A stretch of DNA of 24,244 nucleotides from a virus: the IMG/VR virus record IMGVR_UViG_3300015242_000427, positions 1 through 24,244 of that record; one strand, given 5' to 3'. Positions within the stretch are counted from its first letter, which is position 1, and each line of letters begins with the position of its first letter. Below, piece after piece: positions 15,277 to 22,462 of the stretch. The notes beneath the pieces were generated by a model that did not search any database, was not told where the DNA came from, and saw nothing but the letters and a program-made list of their open reading frames with translations. The translations under genes were made by a program, and so were the position numbers.

Positions 15277-15711
15277 TCACACCGTCCAATCAGCGAGGTT
15301 CTGCGGGAACCGCTGGTAAGCGAGACCCTCCCCGATGTAGACGATGGTGCCGGTAGCGTGCGATGCAGCCACGTATGCGAACCCGTCCGACAGAGCGCCA
15401 GCAGGAACGAACACGGACAGCGAAGCAGCAGCAGCAGCGATCGTGTTGATGGAGCCGGACGCAGCAGCAGTCTGCCGAACCCACACACCAGCGCCGGACG
15501 CCATCGTGTAGTACACGAACGTGCCGGCGAGAGTCTGCGAGGTACCGCCGGTTGCAGCGTTCGCTTCGGTAATGGTCAGACCGGTTGCCGCCGTAGCGCC
15601 AACCACCGTGAAGGTCACACCCTGCATGTTGCGCAGAGACACACGACGGGCGGTAGTGGTGATGCTGGACAGGGTGTTGAATTTGTAACCTAGTGGAGCG
15701 AAGGAACTCAC
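15277..15711 (-). CDS. Capsid decoration protein candidate
   Basis: Start is GTG 15711, preceded by GAGGAG at a good distance. The 144-residue product is Ala/Thr/Gly-rich with strands (VTFTVVGATAATGLTITEA, FVYYTMASGAGVWVRQ) and ends FPQNLADWTV. As the first gene after the major capsid protein it is the best candidate for a head decoration protein. Family not certain. Confidence 0.65.
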   Translation of the reverse strand: MSSFAPLGYKFNTLSSITTTARRVSLRNMQGVTFTVVGATAATGLTITEANAATGGTSQTLAGTFVYYTMASGAGVWVRQTAAASGSINTIAAAAASLSVFVPAGALSDGFAYVAASHATGTIVYIGEGLAYQRFPQNLADWTV

Positions 15712-15770
15712 AACAACTCCTCAATGAGAGCGCCCGGGGTGTGAATGCCGGACTGATGGGTGGAGCAGGT

Positions 15771-15806
15771 GGAGGGCGCGGCGGGATGGGGGGCGCCGCG
15801 CCCTCC
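15771..15806. repeat. 12-bp GC-only stem-loop after the capsid gene
   Basis: GGAGGGCGCGGC (15771-15782) and its perfect complement (15795-15806) flank a 12-nt loop. It lies in the 117-nt gap between the capsid stop and the decoration gene. No T-run follows on the minus strand, so it is more likely an mRNA-stabilising or attenuating stem than a full terminator. Confidence 0.8.
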
Positions 15807-15828
15807 GGAACAGGGGTTACGGCAGAAG

Positions 15829-17184
15829 TTACGGACGCGCTGCCAGCTGAACCGTGGGGGACAACGTCGGACCACCGTTGCGCGGAGTGACGGCCTGCGC
15901 CATCCACGGACGACCGTCAACGCGCTCGATGATGCGGTAGGCTGCCAGGTCGTTGCCGAACCGGTAGTCCTCGCTCATCTCCGCACTCATCGCCATGCGG
16001 TCACCGATGAGATACTGCGAGAAGTCGACGAACGAGATGTCACCCTGCGCACCCAGCACGGACGTCTTCTCCGTGAAGATGACCGGACGACCCAGGATGG
16101 TGACCGGCGGACCTTCGACACCGTTGTTCAGCCAGATGGCTGAACCGCCGGTACCGACCGACAGGGCCATCGTAGCCAGCTGCGGGAACGTGTCGATCGA
16201 GGCGATCCACACGGCCTTGCCCAGCGAGGCAGGCAGCATACGCGAGAACATGCCGACCAGGTTCTCCCACAGGATGGTGCTCGTGCCCTGCCCGGATTCC
16301 TTGGCCTGTACCACGATGTTCGCGTTGGCCGCGTTGAACACGCCGAGCGGCTCACCGGCGCCGGAACCCTGCAAGAACGCGATGTCCTCGAACCAGGTGA
16401 TGGCTTCCGGGTAGATCTCGTTCAGCAGAGCCTCGATCGTGACGGCGCTGTCCTGGCGCAGCTCGTTCGGGAACTCAGTGTACGCCGTCAGCTTCTTAGC
16501 TTCAAGCTGCACGCGCGAGAATGACGGCTGACTCTGAACGAGCGCCGCACCTTCCTCCGTCCAGTAGCCGACCACACCACCGAACACGTTGGCCACGTTG
16601 GAGGTGATGTCGATGGTCGGCATGGCAACACGCAGACTGGCCATCGGGATGACCCGCGAACGCGGCCGGACGATCGCCGACTCCATCGCCACACGCAGAA
16701 GCTCCGTCCGGAACTGCTCCGGAATCAGGAAGCCACCAGAGCCCGGGTCCGTGCTGGACATGGCGTTCTGAATCTTCTTGCGCTTCTCTGCCACCTCGGG
16801 CTCACGCGGATCACGGTGCTTCCCGATGGTGTCGAAGAATTCATACAGGGTGCCGTAGTCACCATCGAGCGCCGAACCGGGTGCCTGATTGGAGTACGCC
16901 GCTCCGGTGGCACGCTGCATCTTGACGTCCTGCACGGACGCCGGCCGCATGTCTGGGCGCTTCAAGTCGACCTTGTTGTGCTTCGCGAAGTCCGCGAGAC
17001 CCTTCTGCACAAGCTCGTCGACCTGCTTCGAAATGTCCACGTCAGCCTTGTTGCTGGCCTTGACGTAGTTGGTGAGGAACTCACCGAACTTCGCAGGATC
17101 CTGATACACGATGTCCATGGACTTCTTGTCCATGAGCAGTTCAGTCAGCTCAGCGGAGTTGACCGGAATGGCAACATCAGGCAT
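15829..17184 (-). CDS. Major capsid protein, HK97 fold
   Basis: The 451-residue protein has an N-terminal region of about 120 residues, helical and charged, that fits a scaffolding (delta) domain, then the HK97 core: GGFLIPEQFRTELLRV, TEFPNELRQDSAVTIEALL, FLQGSGAGEPLGVFNA, and the C-terminal P-domain strand ISFVDFSQYLIGDR. No separate scaffold gene is present, and a ClpP-like protease gene precedes it, consistent with removal of the N-terminal part after shell assembly. A strong AAGGAAAGG site precedes ATG 17184. It is followed by a GC-rich hairpin. Confidence 0.95.
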   Translation of the reverse strand: MPDVAIPVNSAELTELLMDKKSMDIVYQDPAKFGEFLTNYVKASNKADVDISKQVDELVQKGLADFAKHNKVDLKRPDMRPASVQDVKMQRATGAAYSNQAPGSALDGDYGTLYEFFDTIGKHRDPREPEVAEKRKKIQNAMSSTDPGSGGFLIPEQFRTELLRVAMESAIVRPRSRVIPMASLRVAMPTIDITSNVANVFGGVVGYWTEEGAALVQSQPSFSRVQLEAKKLTAYTEFPNELRQDSAVTIEALLNEIYPEAITWFEDIAFLQGSGAGEPLGVFNAANANIVVQAKESGQGTSTILWENLVGMFSRMLPASLGKAVWIASIDTFPQLATMALSVGTGGSAIWLNNGVEGPPVTILGRPVIFTEKTSVLGAQGDISFVDFSQYLIGDRMAMSAEMSEDYRFGNDLAAYRIIERVDGRPWMAQAVTPRNGGPTLSPTVQLAARP

Positions 17185-17204
17185 TCTCTTACCTTTCCTT
17201 CTTG

Positions 17205-18092
17205 TCAGCTCAGCGAGCTACGGGCCGCGAGGCTCAAAGTGAGCGCACGCTTGTAGTTGAGAAGCGCAGCATCGGCTTCAATGGTCGGAGCATCCTCCAA
17301 GATGGTTGGAGCAATCTCCAGATCTTCTCCATCCACGGAGATGATCGGAGCGGGAGCATCGGCTCGGCCGAGGAAGTTGAACGCGGCCAGAGAGAGGCGG
17401 GATGTCGGAGCATCCTCCGGCTCATCGGGTTCATCGGGCATGGTGATCTCATCCACCAAACCGGCGGCGAGTGCTTCCTGCCCCGTATACCAGGTCTCCG
17501 CCTGCATACGCGCGCGCCACTCCTCCACCGTTCCGCCGGCCTGCAAGGAGTACATGTCTGCGATGTTGTCGGACAACTTGCCCAGCAGACTGCCCATGGC
17601 TGTCATGTCCGCAGGGTTGCCCCAGCACAGACCGGACGCGTCGTGAATCATCATGGTGGCGTGGCGCGCCATGATGATTCGGTCGCCCGCCATGGCGATG
17701 AAAGATGCCGCACTGGCCGCGAGACCATCGATGTACACGGTGACGTGCGCGTCGGTCGCCATGAGCGCGGAGTGAATGGCCACACCGTCGAACACTTCCC
17801 CGCCGGGGGAGTTGATGTGAATGTTGAGACGCGGGACGGTGATGCTGTTCAGCTGGTCGATGAACCCTTGCGCGCTCGTCCCCCAGAAACCGATCTCGTC
17901 ATAGATGTAGACGTCAGCCTCGGCGGCGGAAGCGTTCTCGATGCGGAACCAATCCTTGTCGTGCGCGCGGTTTTCCGGGCGTTTCTGCAACGCTAGACCT
18001 TCACGCATCAATTCCGCGTTGCGGTTGAGAACGCGCGCCGTGTCGGCATCCATCTTCGCGATGCGAGCGCGAGCAGCGATACTTGGTTTCAT
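17205..18092 (-). CDS. Head maturation protease, ClpP-like
   Basis: The 295-residue serine protease starts at ATG 18092, one base after the upstream stop. The ClpP signature is clear: INSPGGEVFDG (93-103), GLAASAAS with Ser127 as nucleophile, and MMIHDA with His150. The acidic C-terminal region (DEPDEPEDAP, then repeats of EDAPT) is low-complexity and may bind the capsid precursor. It should cut the N-terminal scaffold region of the capsid protein inside the prohead. Upstream in-frame start codons are ignored because they run into the neighbouring gene. Confidence 0.92.
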   Translation of the reverse strand: MKPSIAARARIAKMDADTARVLNRNAELMREGLALQKRPENRAHDKDWFRIENASAAEADVYIYDEIGFWGTSAQGFIDQLNSITVPRLNIHINSPGGEVFDGVAIHSALMATDAHVTVYIDGLAASAASFIAMAGDRIIMARHATMMIHDASGLCWGNPADMTAMGSLLGKLSDNIADMYSLQAGGTVEEWRARMQAETWYTGQEALAAGLVDEITMPDEPDEPEDAPTSRLSLAAFNFLGRADAPAPIISVDGEDLEIAPTILEDAPTIEADAALLNYKRALTLSLAARSSLS

Positions 18093-18093
18093 G

Positions 18094-18321
18094 TCAGACC
18101 CGAGGTGGCCAGTAGCAGGAATGTCCGACGGCAGCCTCTTCGGCGGTATCGAACAGGTGGACGCTCGTCTTCCACTCCGTGTTGCGCCCATCGAGAAGCA
18201 CGTGCACATTCACGCACGTATCCGACCACACGCGCGTGATGATCGCAGGCGCAACATCCGCGCCGTTGTTTATCACAGCGTCGACCGGAACAAGGACAAT
18301 GCGTCCAATGCTGGGTTTCAT
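18094..18321 (-). CDS. Small beta-rich protein of unknown function
   Basis: The 75-residue protein has an SH3-like strand pattern (GRIVLVPVDA, AIITRVWSDTCVNVHVLLDG). Similar small proteins occur near capsid genes in actinophages, but I cannot name a function. GGAAAGG lies upstream of ATG 18321, and the upstream gene ends at the adjacent base. It shares its first five residues (MKPSI) with the protease encoded next. Confidence 0.7.
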   Translation of the reverse strand: MKPSIGRIVLVPVDAVINNGADVAPAIITRVWSDTCVNVHVLLDGRNTEWKTSVHLFDTAEEAAVGHSCYWPPRV

Positions 18322-18525
18322 CTAACTACCTTTCCCGCGCCGTTTGACCACGCGCCCACGGCACGCATTGCCGTACTGGGCACCAACACATTGCGTATAC
18401 CCGACCCCGTCGGGGTAGTCGGCATAGGCGTCTTCACGGTTACTGTACAGCCGGTTGTCGTTTTCGTGGCACGGGGTGCACGTGTGATCATCGTTCTCCT
18501 CCACAGCCTGCCATCGCTTAGCCAT
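18322..18525 (-). CDS. Stand-alone Cys-rich domain like the C-terminus of MuF-type capsid proteins
   Basis: ATG 18525 follows AAGGAG and overlaps the portal stop; the product has 67 residues. Its pattern, CTPCHENDNRLYSN, then DAYADYPDGVGYTQC and NACRGRVV, is like the Cys-containing end of some phage minor capsid (MuF or F-like) proteins, here without the large N-terminal part. Four Cys and one His could bind zinc. Its place between portal and protease is where a minor capsid protein is expected. Confidence 0.6.
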   Translation of the reverse strand: MAKRWQAVEENDDHTCTPCHENDNRLYSNREDAYADYPDGVGYTQCVGAQYGNACRGRVVKRRGKGS

Positions 18526-19765
18526 CCTGCTCCTTAGCGGGAGGCTGCTCCTTACCCGGCGGAGCAATCACCGGAGGAGGTTCCGGTTTCGTGAAGGGGA
18601 TGTCAGGCCAACCGAGATACTCCAGCAACTTCGGGGAGTCGTAACCGATGGGCACCAAGGAGGCGATGGCGTTGCTCTTCGCCGTCAACGCTGCATTCTC
18701 CTGATCACTGTTCTCCGGCACCGGAGATTCGTAGTCCCACTCCAAACCCTTCCCCGCGTTTCCGAATTGCGGGAGGATTTCGAAGTTCAGCCAGTCGCGC
18801 CAACGGTCAAGTCGATCTTCGATCAGCCACTTCGCGAACACGTACTCGCCGGCTTCCGCGTTGGCACGGTTGACGTCATCAACACCACCGAGCATCGGTT
18901 TCGGATAGCCGAACGCCTGCCGAACCTTCTCGTCGGAGAGCTTGGACAGCTCCACGAATTGCATGTCTTTCTGCGAGATCGTGGTGCCGTTCCACTTCAC
19001 GCCAGCTTCGAGGATAGCCACGCGATGCGCCTTGGCGACACCGCGATGGTTCTCGTCCCACTGTGCTTTCAGCCGATCGAACGACTGGTCATCAAGGTTC
19101 TCCGGCGCTTCGAGCACTCCGCCCGGTTCCGCGCTGTTCTCGAAGAAACGGGCATTCCACTCCGTGCTGTACCGGGCGCTGTCGATGTCGCGCATCACCG
19201 ACTGCACAGGCCCCATACCCCGGTACGGATTGCCAGGGTCGGGCATCATGATGACGCTGCACTCGTTGGGATCGAGCGGCATCTTGTCGCCGTCAGGACT
19301 GGTGTAAATGTAGCCCTTGAGGAAGTTGTACGGATCCGGGATGGGCGTGATACGTTTCGGCATCACGTACCACAGCTCGATCGGTACCGCGTCTTTGCCG
19401 ATCTGCGCATGACTGGCGATGATCCGGCTCTCGCCCAACAGGTCAACATGCTGCTCCGCCGCTTCCATGAAGCGGCGTCTGTGCATGAACGGATTGGGCT
19501 GATCCCACAGGTCGATGCACGCGTGCGCAGTGACGGGCGTGCGATCATCCTTCACCCCACTGGCCGCTGTGCGGTACAGCGTCCAGTCCGCCTTGCTGGT
19601 GGCACTGGCGAGGCGGCTGACGATGGCGAATAGCACACCGGTACTGCCGTACGCCTGAATCTCCGGTGAGGTGTTGGTCTTGCCGCCGCGCAGCAGGGAC
19701 ACCACACTACTGCTGCGTACGGGCGCGAGGGGAACGGGACTGCTGTTGCGGAAGGGGCTACGCAC
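18518..19765 (-). CDS. Portal protein, HK97 family
   Basis: GTG 19765 is preferred because GGAGGTGG stands just before it; this gives 415 residues, within the usual portal range. Recognisable segments include AIVSRLASATSKADWTLYR, the RRRFMEAAEQHVDLLGES helix, YRGMGPVQSVMRDID, WNARFFENSAEPGGVL, and the late KPMLGGVDDVNRANAE. The C-terminus is Pro/Glu-rich. The portal forms the dodecameric DNA channel at one capsid vertex and docks the terminase. Confidence 0.93.
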   Translation of the reverse strand: MRSPFRNSSPVPLAPVRSSSVVSLLRGGKTNTSPEIQAYGSTGVLFAIVSRLASATSKADWTLYRTAASGVKDDRTPVTAHACIDLWDQPNPFMHRRRFMEAAEQHVDLLGESRIIASHAQIGKDAVPIELWYVMPKRITPIPDPYNFLKGYIYTSPDGDKMPLDPNECSVIMMPDPGNPYRGMGPVQSVMRDIDSARYSTEWNARFFENSAEPGGVLEAPENLDDQSFDRLKAQWDENHRGVAKAHRVAILEAGVKWNGTTISQKDMQFVELSKLSDEKVRQAFGYPKPMLGGVDDVNRANAEAGEYVFAKWLIEDRLDRWRDWLNFEILPQFGNAGKGLEWDYESPVPENSDQENAALTAKSNAIASLVPIGYDSPKLLEYLGWPDIPFTKPEPPPVIAPPGKEQPPAKEQDG

Positions 19766-19931
19766 GCGCCACCTCCGGCAACAGCTTGTGCGCCACGCGA
19801 GGCATACCCTCACAGGTGGTAGTACCCAGCCGTTCCCCCTGCGCTGTACGCAACTGTCCATCAACGCTCAGCATGAGCACATCCATGCAGTGCTGGCACC
19901 GCCGATGCCCGGGGACAACAGGGATCATCAT
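19758..19931 (-). CDS. Small Cys motif protein, 57 residues
   Basis: ATG 19931 overlaps the upstream stop as ATGA, and the end overlaps the portal start by 8 nt. The product reads HRRCQHCMDVLMLS near the N-terminus and has a third Cys in GTTTCEGMP. Short proteins with RC.HC plus a later C are common beside actinophage portals. A zinc-binding role is plausible; only three Cys and nearby His are present. Confidence 0.7.
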   Translation of the reverse strand: MMIPVVPGHRRCQHCMDVLMLSVDGQLRTAQGERLGTTTCEGMPRVAHKLLPEVARA

Positions 19932-20116
19932 CGGCGCGCCGCCGGCACATCCGTGCGGGACAGGTAGGCGAGACCGAACAGCAGCACACCGGTGACCGCC
20001 ATGCCCACACCTCTACCTGCCAGGCTGAACGCGGCCAGAGAGAGCAACACCAGAGAGGCGAGCACTAGCAACCAGGTGATGAGGTTCGGTGGTGGCTTGA
20101 GACGCTCCCAGTGCAT
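19928..20116 (-). CDS. Small two-TM membrane protein
   Basis: ATG 20116 with AGAGGTGG upstream gives 62 residues. Two hydrophobic segments (about residues 13-32, ITWLLVLASLVLLSLAAFSL, and 35-50, GVGMAVTGVLLFGLAY) flank a short turn, with a basic C-terminus. It is the first gene after the terminator at 20174-20201 and lies well away from the lysis cassette. Function unknown. Confidence 0.7.
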   Translation of the reverse strand: MHWERLKPPPNLITWLLVLASLVLLSLAAFSLAGRGVGMAVTGVLLFGLAYLSRTDVPAARR

Positions 20117-20173
20117 AGCCCATCCACCTCTGATCGCCGTGCGCGAGATCGTTTCAGCGCAAGGGTACAGCAA

Positions 20174-20201
20174 AGCGGCCCGGACCGTAGTCGGGGCCGC
20201 T
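20174..20201 (-). terminator. Probable leftward terminator
   Basis: AGCGGCCC and its complement form an 8-bp stem with a 12-nt loop, followed on the minus strand by TTGCTGT, a weak U-run. It comes 13 nt after the stop of the 20214-20450 gene and splits the small-gene group from the structural operon. I see no clear sigma-70-like promoter between it and the next start at 20116. Confidence 0.65.
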
Positions 20202-20213
20202 CGCGTGCTGTGG

Positions 20214-20450
20214 TTACTTCTTGCCGCTGTTCCCGCGCTTGTCTTCCTGCGAGGTGCCTTTACTCTTGCCCTTGTTGTCATCCTGCGGCCGGTCGTCGTG
20301 CTTGTCTCCGCCGTCGTTGTTCTTGCCGCCCTTGCTGGCCATGATCTTTCCCCTCCTGCATCCGTTCGAGCATCTGATGACGATGATGTGCCCGTCTTCT
20401 TGACCAACTGTTATGCCGGCGCCGGAGCAGACTTCACACCGTTCCCACAT
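20214..20450 (-). CDS. CxxCxGxG mini zinc-finger protein with charged tail
   Basis: The 78-residue product starts at ATG 20450 with AGGGGC upstream. Residues 1-35 carry CEVCSGAG and a second Cys pair (CSNGC), as in DnaJ-type zinc fingers. The rest is a Lys/Asp/Gly-rich disordered tail. An in-frame ATG at 20342 has a much stronger ribosome site (AGGAGGGG), so the tail alone (42 residues, MASKGGKNN start) may also be made. It overlaps the related upstream gene by 17 nt. Confidence 0.65.
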   Translation of the reverse strand: MWERCEVCSGAGITVGQEDGHIIVIRCSNGCRRGKIMASKGGKNNDGGDKHDDRPQDDNKGKSKGTSQEDKRGNSGKK

Positions 20451-20565
20451 TCACTGTGCCCCTGCCTTTGCAGGCAGTACAGGTCTCTTCGGTGGTCACA
20501 CCGTTCTTGATCTTCTTGATCACACCGTTACCGTGACAGTTCTGACACACTACCGTTTTAGCCAT
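20434..20565 (-). CDS. DnaJ-type zinc-finger mini-protein, 43 residues
   Basis: ATG 20565 follows GGAAAG. The product consists almost only of two CxxCxGxG knuckles, CQNCHGNG (about 8-15) and CTACKGRG (about 30-37), linked by a beta hairpin. In DnaJ two such pairs bind one zinc. Stand-alone versions are frequent in actinobacterial phages and their role is not known. It belongs to the operon that begins at the leaderless gene 20585-20734. Confidence 0.75.
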   Translation of the reverse strand: MAKTVVCQNCHGNGVIKKIKNGVTTEETCTACKGRGTVNVGTV

Positions 20566-20584
20566 GTTCTCGTCTTTCCAGACG

Positions 20585-20734
20585 TCAGGATGCGCGCACG
20601 TTGCGTGGGTACAACACGATGCCGTTCCGGTCATCGATCACCTTCTGGCGCCCTTTGAAGACCTCGCCCACGACAACCCCAGTACGGTGCTCGCCACGGC
20701 CATCAGTCCACTCGACGCGCTGTCCCTTGTTCAT
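20585..20734 (-). CDS. Small SH3-like protein from a leaderless promoter
   Basis: This 49-residue gene starts MNKGQRVEWTDGRGEHRTG and continues with beta-rich VVVGEVFKG and NGIVLYPRNVRAS, a pattern of small SH3-like barrels. Its ATG is exactly 6 nt from the -10 of the promoter at 20741-20769, so no room is left for a ribosome site. It heads the group with the two zinc-finger mini-proteins. Confidence 0.7.
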   Translation of the reverse strand: MNKGQRVEWTDGRGEHRTGVVVGEVFKGRQKVIDDRNGIVLYPRNVRAS

Positions 20735-20790
20735 GCACCTAACCTAGCAGTTCAGATCAGCACTGGCAAGCGTTTACGGATGGCGCACGC
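20731..20790 (-). repeat. 60-nt promoter repeat, copy A
   Basis: This block matches 20992-21051 at 57 of 60 positions. It includes the start codon, leader, -10, spacer/operator, -35 and the sequence that in copy B forms the last codons of the large terminase gene. Here those codons are non-coding remnants. Confidence 0.92.
20741..20769 (-). promoter_or_regulatory. Leaderless promoter with 18-bp operator (copy A)
   Basis: On the minus strand: -35 TTGCCA (20764-20769), 17-nt spacer, -10 TAGGTT (20741-20746), then 6 nt to ATG 20734. The palindromic element CAGTTCAGATCAGCACTG occupies 20748-20765, covering the spacer and the inner edge of -35. Confidence 0.8.
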
Positions 20791-20799
20791 TTGCCAGTG
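20761..20799. repeat. 12-bp inverted repeat between two small genes
   Basis: CACTGGCAAGCG (20761-20772) and its perfect complement (20788-20799) flank a 15-nt spacer. The left arm includes the -35 of the copy A promoter. On the minus strand it follows the 20810 stop by about 10 nt and could act as a terminator stem, though no U-run follows. Confidence 0.75.
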
Positions 20800-20809
20800 A
20801 ATCTTTAGA

Positions 20810-20995
20810 TCAGCGGCGACCCATGCCGTACACGCGACAGTGGCGATAGGCGTCTTCCATGAGCGCCTGCTGATGTGCTTCGTCCCGAACGGACTGCGCG
20901 TCACGTTGAGCGTTGATCTTCAGGGCTTCGATGTGCGCCAACAGCACGTAGCGCGTCCGGTTCGGGTACTGGCTGATCTCCGCCTGTGTCATCAT
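20810..20995 (-). CDS. Small helical protein from a leaderless promoter
   Basis: The 61-residue product (MMTQAEISQYPNRTRYVLLA start) is largely helical and has a basic C-terminus (RVYGMGRR). The first ATG is 6 nt from the -10 of promoter copy B, matching the copy A arrangement. The gene is flanked by the two copies of the 60-nt repeat, as expected of an inserted or duplicated unit. Function unknown. Confidence 0.7.
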   Translation of the reverse strand: MMTQAEISQYPNRTRYVLLAHIEALKINAQRDAQSVRDEAHQQALMEDAYRHCRVYGMGRR

Positions 20996-21051
20996 GCACC
21001 TAGCCTAGCAGTTCATATCAGCACTGGCAAGCGTTTACAGATGGCGCACGC
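20992..21051 (-). repeat. 60-nt promoter repeat, copy B
   Basis: This is the parental-looking copy: its right part (21035-21051) is the end of the large terminase coding sequence, its left part the promoter and start of the 20810-20995 gene. It differs from copy A at three positions. Confidence 0.92.
21002..21030 (-). promoter_or_regulatory. Leaderless promoter with 18-bp operator (copy B)
   Basis: On the minus strand: -35 TTGCCA (21025-21030), 17-nt spacer, -10 TAGGCT (21002-21007), then 6 nt to ATG 20995. The element CAGTTCATATCAGCACTG lies at 21009-21026. The -35 begins 5 nt after the terminase stop codon. Confidence 0.8.
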
Positions 21052-22423
21052 GAACCTTCGCTTTCAGATCATGCTCGGCAATGACGTAGCGCATCGTGTC
21101 GCACGCATGATCATTCTGCTTCAGCGGCTCATCCGGGATGGGTTTGCCGTCCGCGCCCGGTTTCCAGATGTAACCCGGCAGTTCACCCAGCAACCCCAGC
21201 GGAAGGCCTGCCTCTGCCACCTCCTCATCGCGATCCACCAGGGCATCGGCCAGAAGGAAGATCCTGGGCATACCATCGCCGGCGAGCGTGAAGCGCTGCT
21301 TCGTCACCTGAATGCCAGGGCTCACCGTCTTCTTGGCCGCGCGCGTCACTAGCCCCAGCTCCTTGGTGAACGTGGCACGATCTTCGGCATCGTGGTCGCA
21401 CACGATGAACTCCGGGCGCGGGTACTTCCACGTCACGCCGTCTTGCATGGTCACCACCTGCATGATCTGCGCGCAGTGCTCGCGCACGGTGCGCTTGCTG
21501 CGGTAGATCTCGTGCTCCAGCCACAGTCGTCCGTCCGGATCACGCGCCCACTGCTGCCAGCAGAACGGATTGGTGTATCCGAAGTCGATGCCCCATACTC
21601 GCGCCCAATCGCGCGGCAGGCGCTTGCGGTTGCTGACGTGCATGGCGCCATCGAACTCATCGAAGATCACGCCTTCCGCCGCCGCCCAGATACCGCCCTG
21701 TAACCGCAGCTTGCGCACCCCCGTCAACTTGTTCAGCTTGTCGAGATACGCCTGCCCCTTCACTGTGGGCGTGTACTGACCGGTGGCATCCACGGTGAAG
21801 AGATTGGGATTGTCCGTGTGCTTGGCGTACAGCATTTTGGTGGTACCGGCGTCGCATCGCAGCTTGAGCCAGTGATCCGGCTGTTCGGGGTTGCAGTCCG
21901 CGATGAGTTGCTGGAATGAGGTGCGCCCGTTGCGCAACCGTGTGGTGCACTTCTCCCAATCGGTGGGGGTCAGCTCGGTTGCTTCCTGCACGAAGATCAC
22001 ATCGAATTCCGATGACATGACCTTAGTGGGATTGTCCATGCCCGCGAGCATGATCTTGCTGCCGTTGTTGTACCGGTACTGAGCAGGCTCCTCACGGCTA
22101 CCGCCGTAGAACTGCACCAACCCCTGCTCGATGGCTTCCTTGGCCACGTGCTCCCGGTAGGTCACCACGCCCGTGCTGGACAGCGACACGAGGGTCTTGC
22201 GCACCATGAGCGCGCGTAGGGCTGTGGTGTGGTGCTCGTGCTTCTCCAAGCACAGCCGCGAACACTTGCCGTTCTTCATGCACATCATGTGCAATTTCCA
22301 CAAGGCGCTGTAGCTCTTGCCTGTGCCCGCCGGGCCGGCGATCAGCACCTCGCCGCCGCGCTCGCGTAGTAGCTGTCTGGCCGCGCCGCGCAGCTCCAAC
22401 CGTGTCACCACCTGTGCAGGCAT
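21035..22423 (-). CDS. Terminase large subunit
   Basis: From ATG 22423 the protein has 462 residues; ATG 22438 is possible but lies inside a hairpin without a ribosome site. The ATPase domain has Walker A GPAGTGKS (30-37) and Walker B DVIFVQE (141-147). The nuclease domain has GIDFGYTNPFCW and FIVCDHDAEDR as acidic motifs. Between Walker A and the next strand is an insertion with Cys48, Cys54, Cys58 and His62/64/65. The enzyme packages DNA into the prohead through the portal and makes the cuts at genome ends. Its end overlaps the promoter repeat copy B. Confidence 0.93.
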   Translation of the reverse strand: MPAQVVTRLELRGAARQLLRERGGEVLIAGPAGTGKSYSALWKLHMMCMKNGKCSRLCLEKHEHHTTALRALMVRKTLVSLSSTGVVTYREHVAKEAIEQGLVQFYGGSREEPAQYRYNNGSKIMLAGMDNPTKVMSSEFDVIFVQEATELTPTDWEKCTTRLRNGRTSFQQLIADCNPEQPDHWLKLRCDAGTTKMLYAKHTDNPNLFTVDATGQYTPTVKGQAYLDKLNKLTGVRKLRLQGGIWAAAEGVIFDEFDGAMHVSNRKRLPRDWARVWGIDFGYTNPFCWQQWARDPDGRLWLEHEIYRSKRTVREHCAQIMQVVTMQDGVTWKYPRPEFIVCDHDAEDRATFTKELGLVTRAAKKTVSPGIQVTKQRFTLAGDGMPRIFLLADALVDRDEEVAEAGLPLGLLGELPGYIWKPGADGKPIPDEPLKQNDHACDTMRYVIAEHDLKAKVRVRHL

Positions 22424-22427
22424 AGAT

Positions 22428-22455
22428 CTGGCCCCCATCGCTTGATGGGGGCCAG
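22428..22455. repeat. 12-bp hairpin at the large terminase start
   Basis: CTGGCCCCCATC (22428-22439), a 4-nt loop and the perfect complement (22444-22455) form a strong stem. It ends 5 nt before ATG 22423 and holds the alternative ATG 22438 and the only G-rich ribosome-site-like run. No U-run follows. It may limit terminase translation or separate it from the upstream genes. Confidence 0.8.
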
Positions 22456-22462
22456 TGTAGAT

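Noticed and set aside
15708-15828. Frameshifted Pro-rich extension of the major capsid protein
   Set aside because: The -1 frame after the capsid stop is open and Pro-rich, but no convincing slippery heptamer is present and the hairpin with its GC bias explains the composition.
17202-17996. Rightward open frame of 264 codons opposite the protease gene
   Set aside because: The ClpP-like protease on the other strand has clear catalytic motifs; this frame has none.
17205-18321. Shared MKPSI start of two adjacent genes as a sign of duplication
   Set aside because: Similarity ends after five residues and about ten bases, which can be chance.
22424-22438. Large terminase start at ATG 22438
   Set aside because: It lies within the hairpin and has no ribosome site; kept only as an alternative to ATG 22423.
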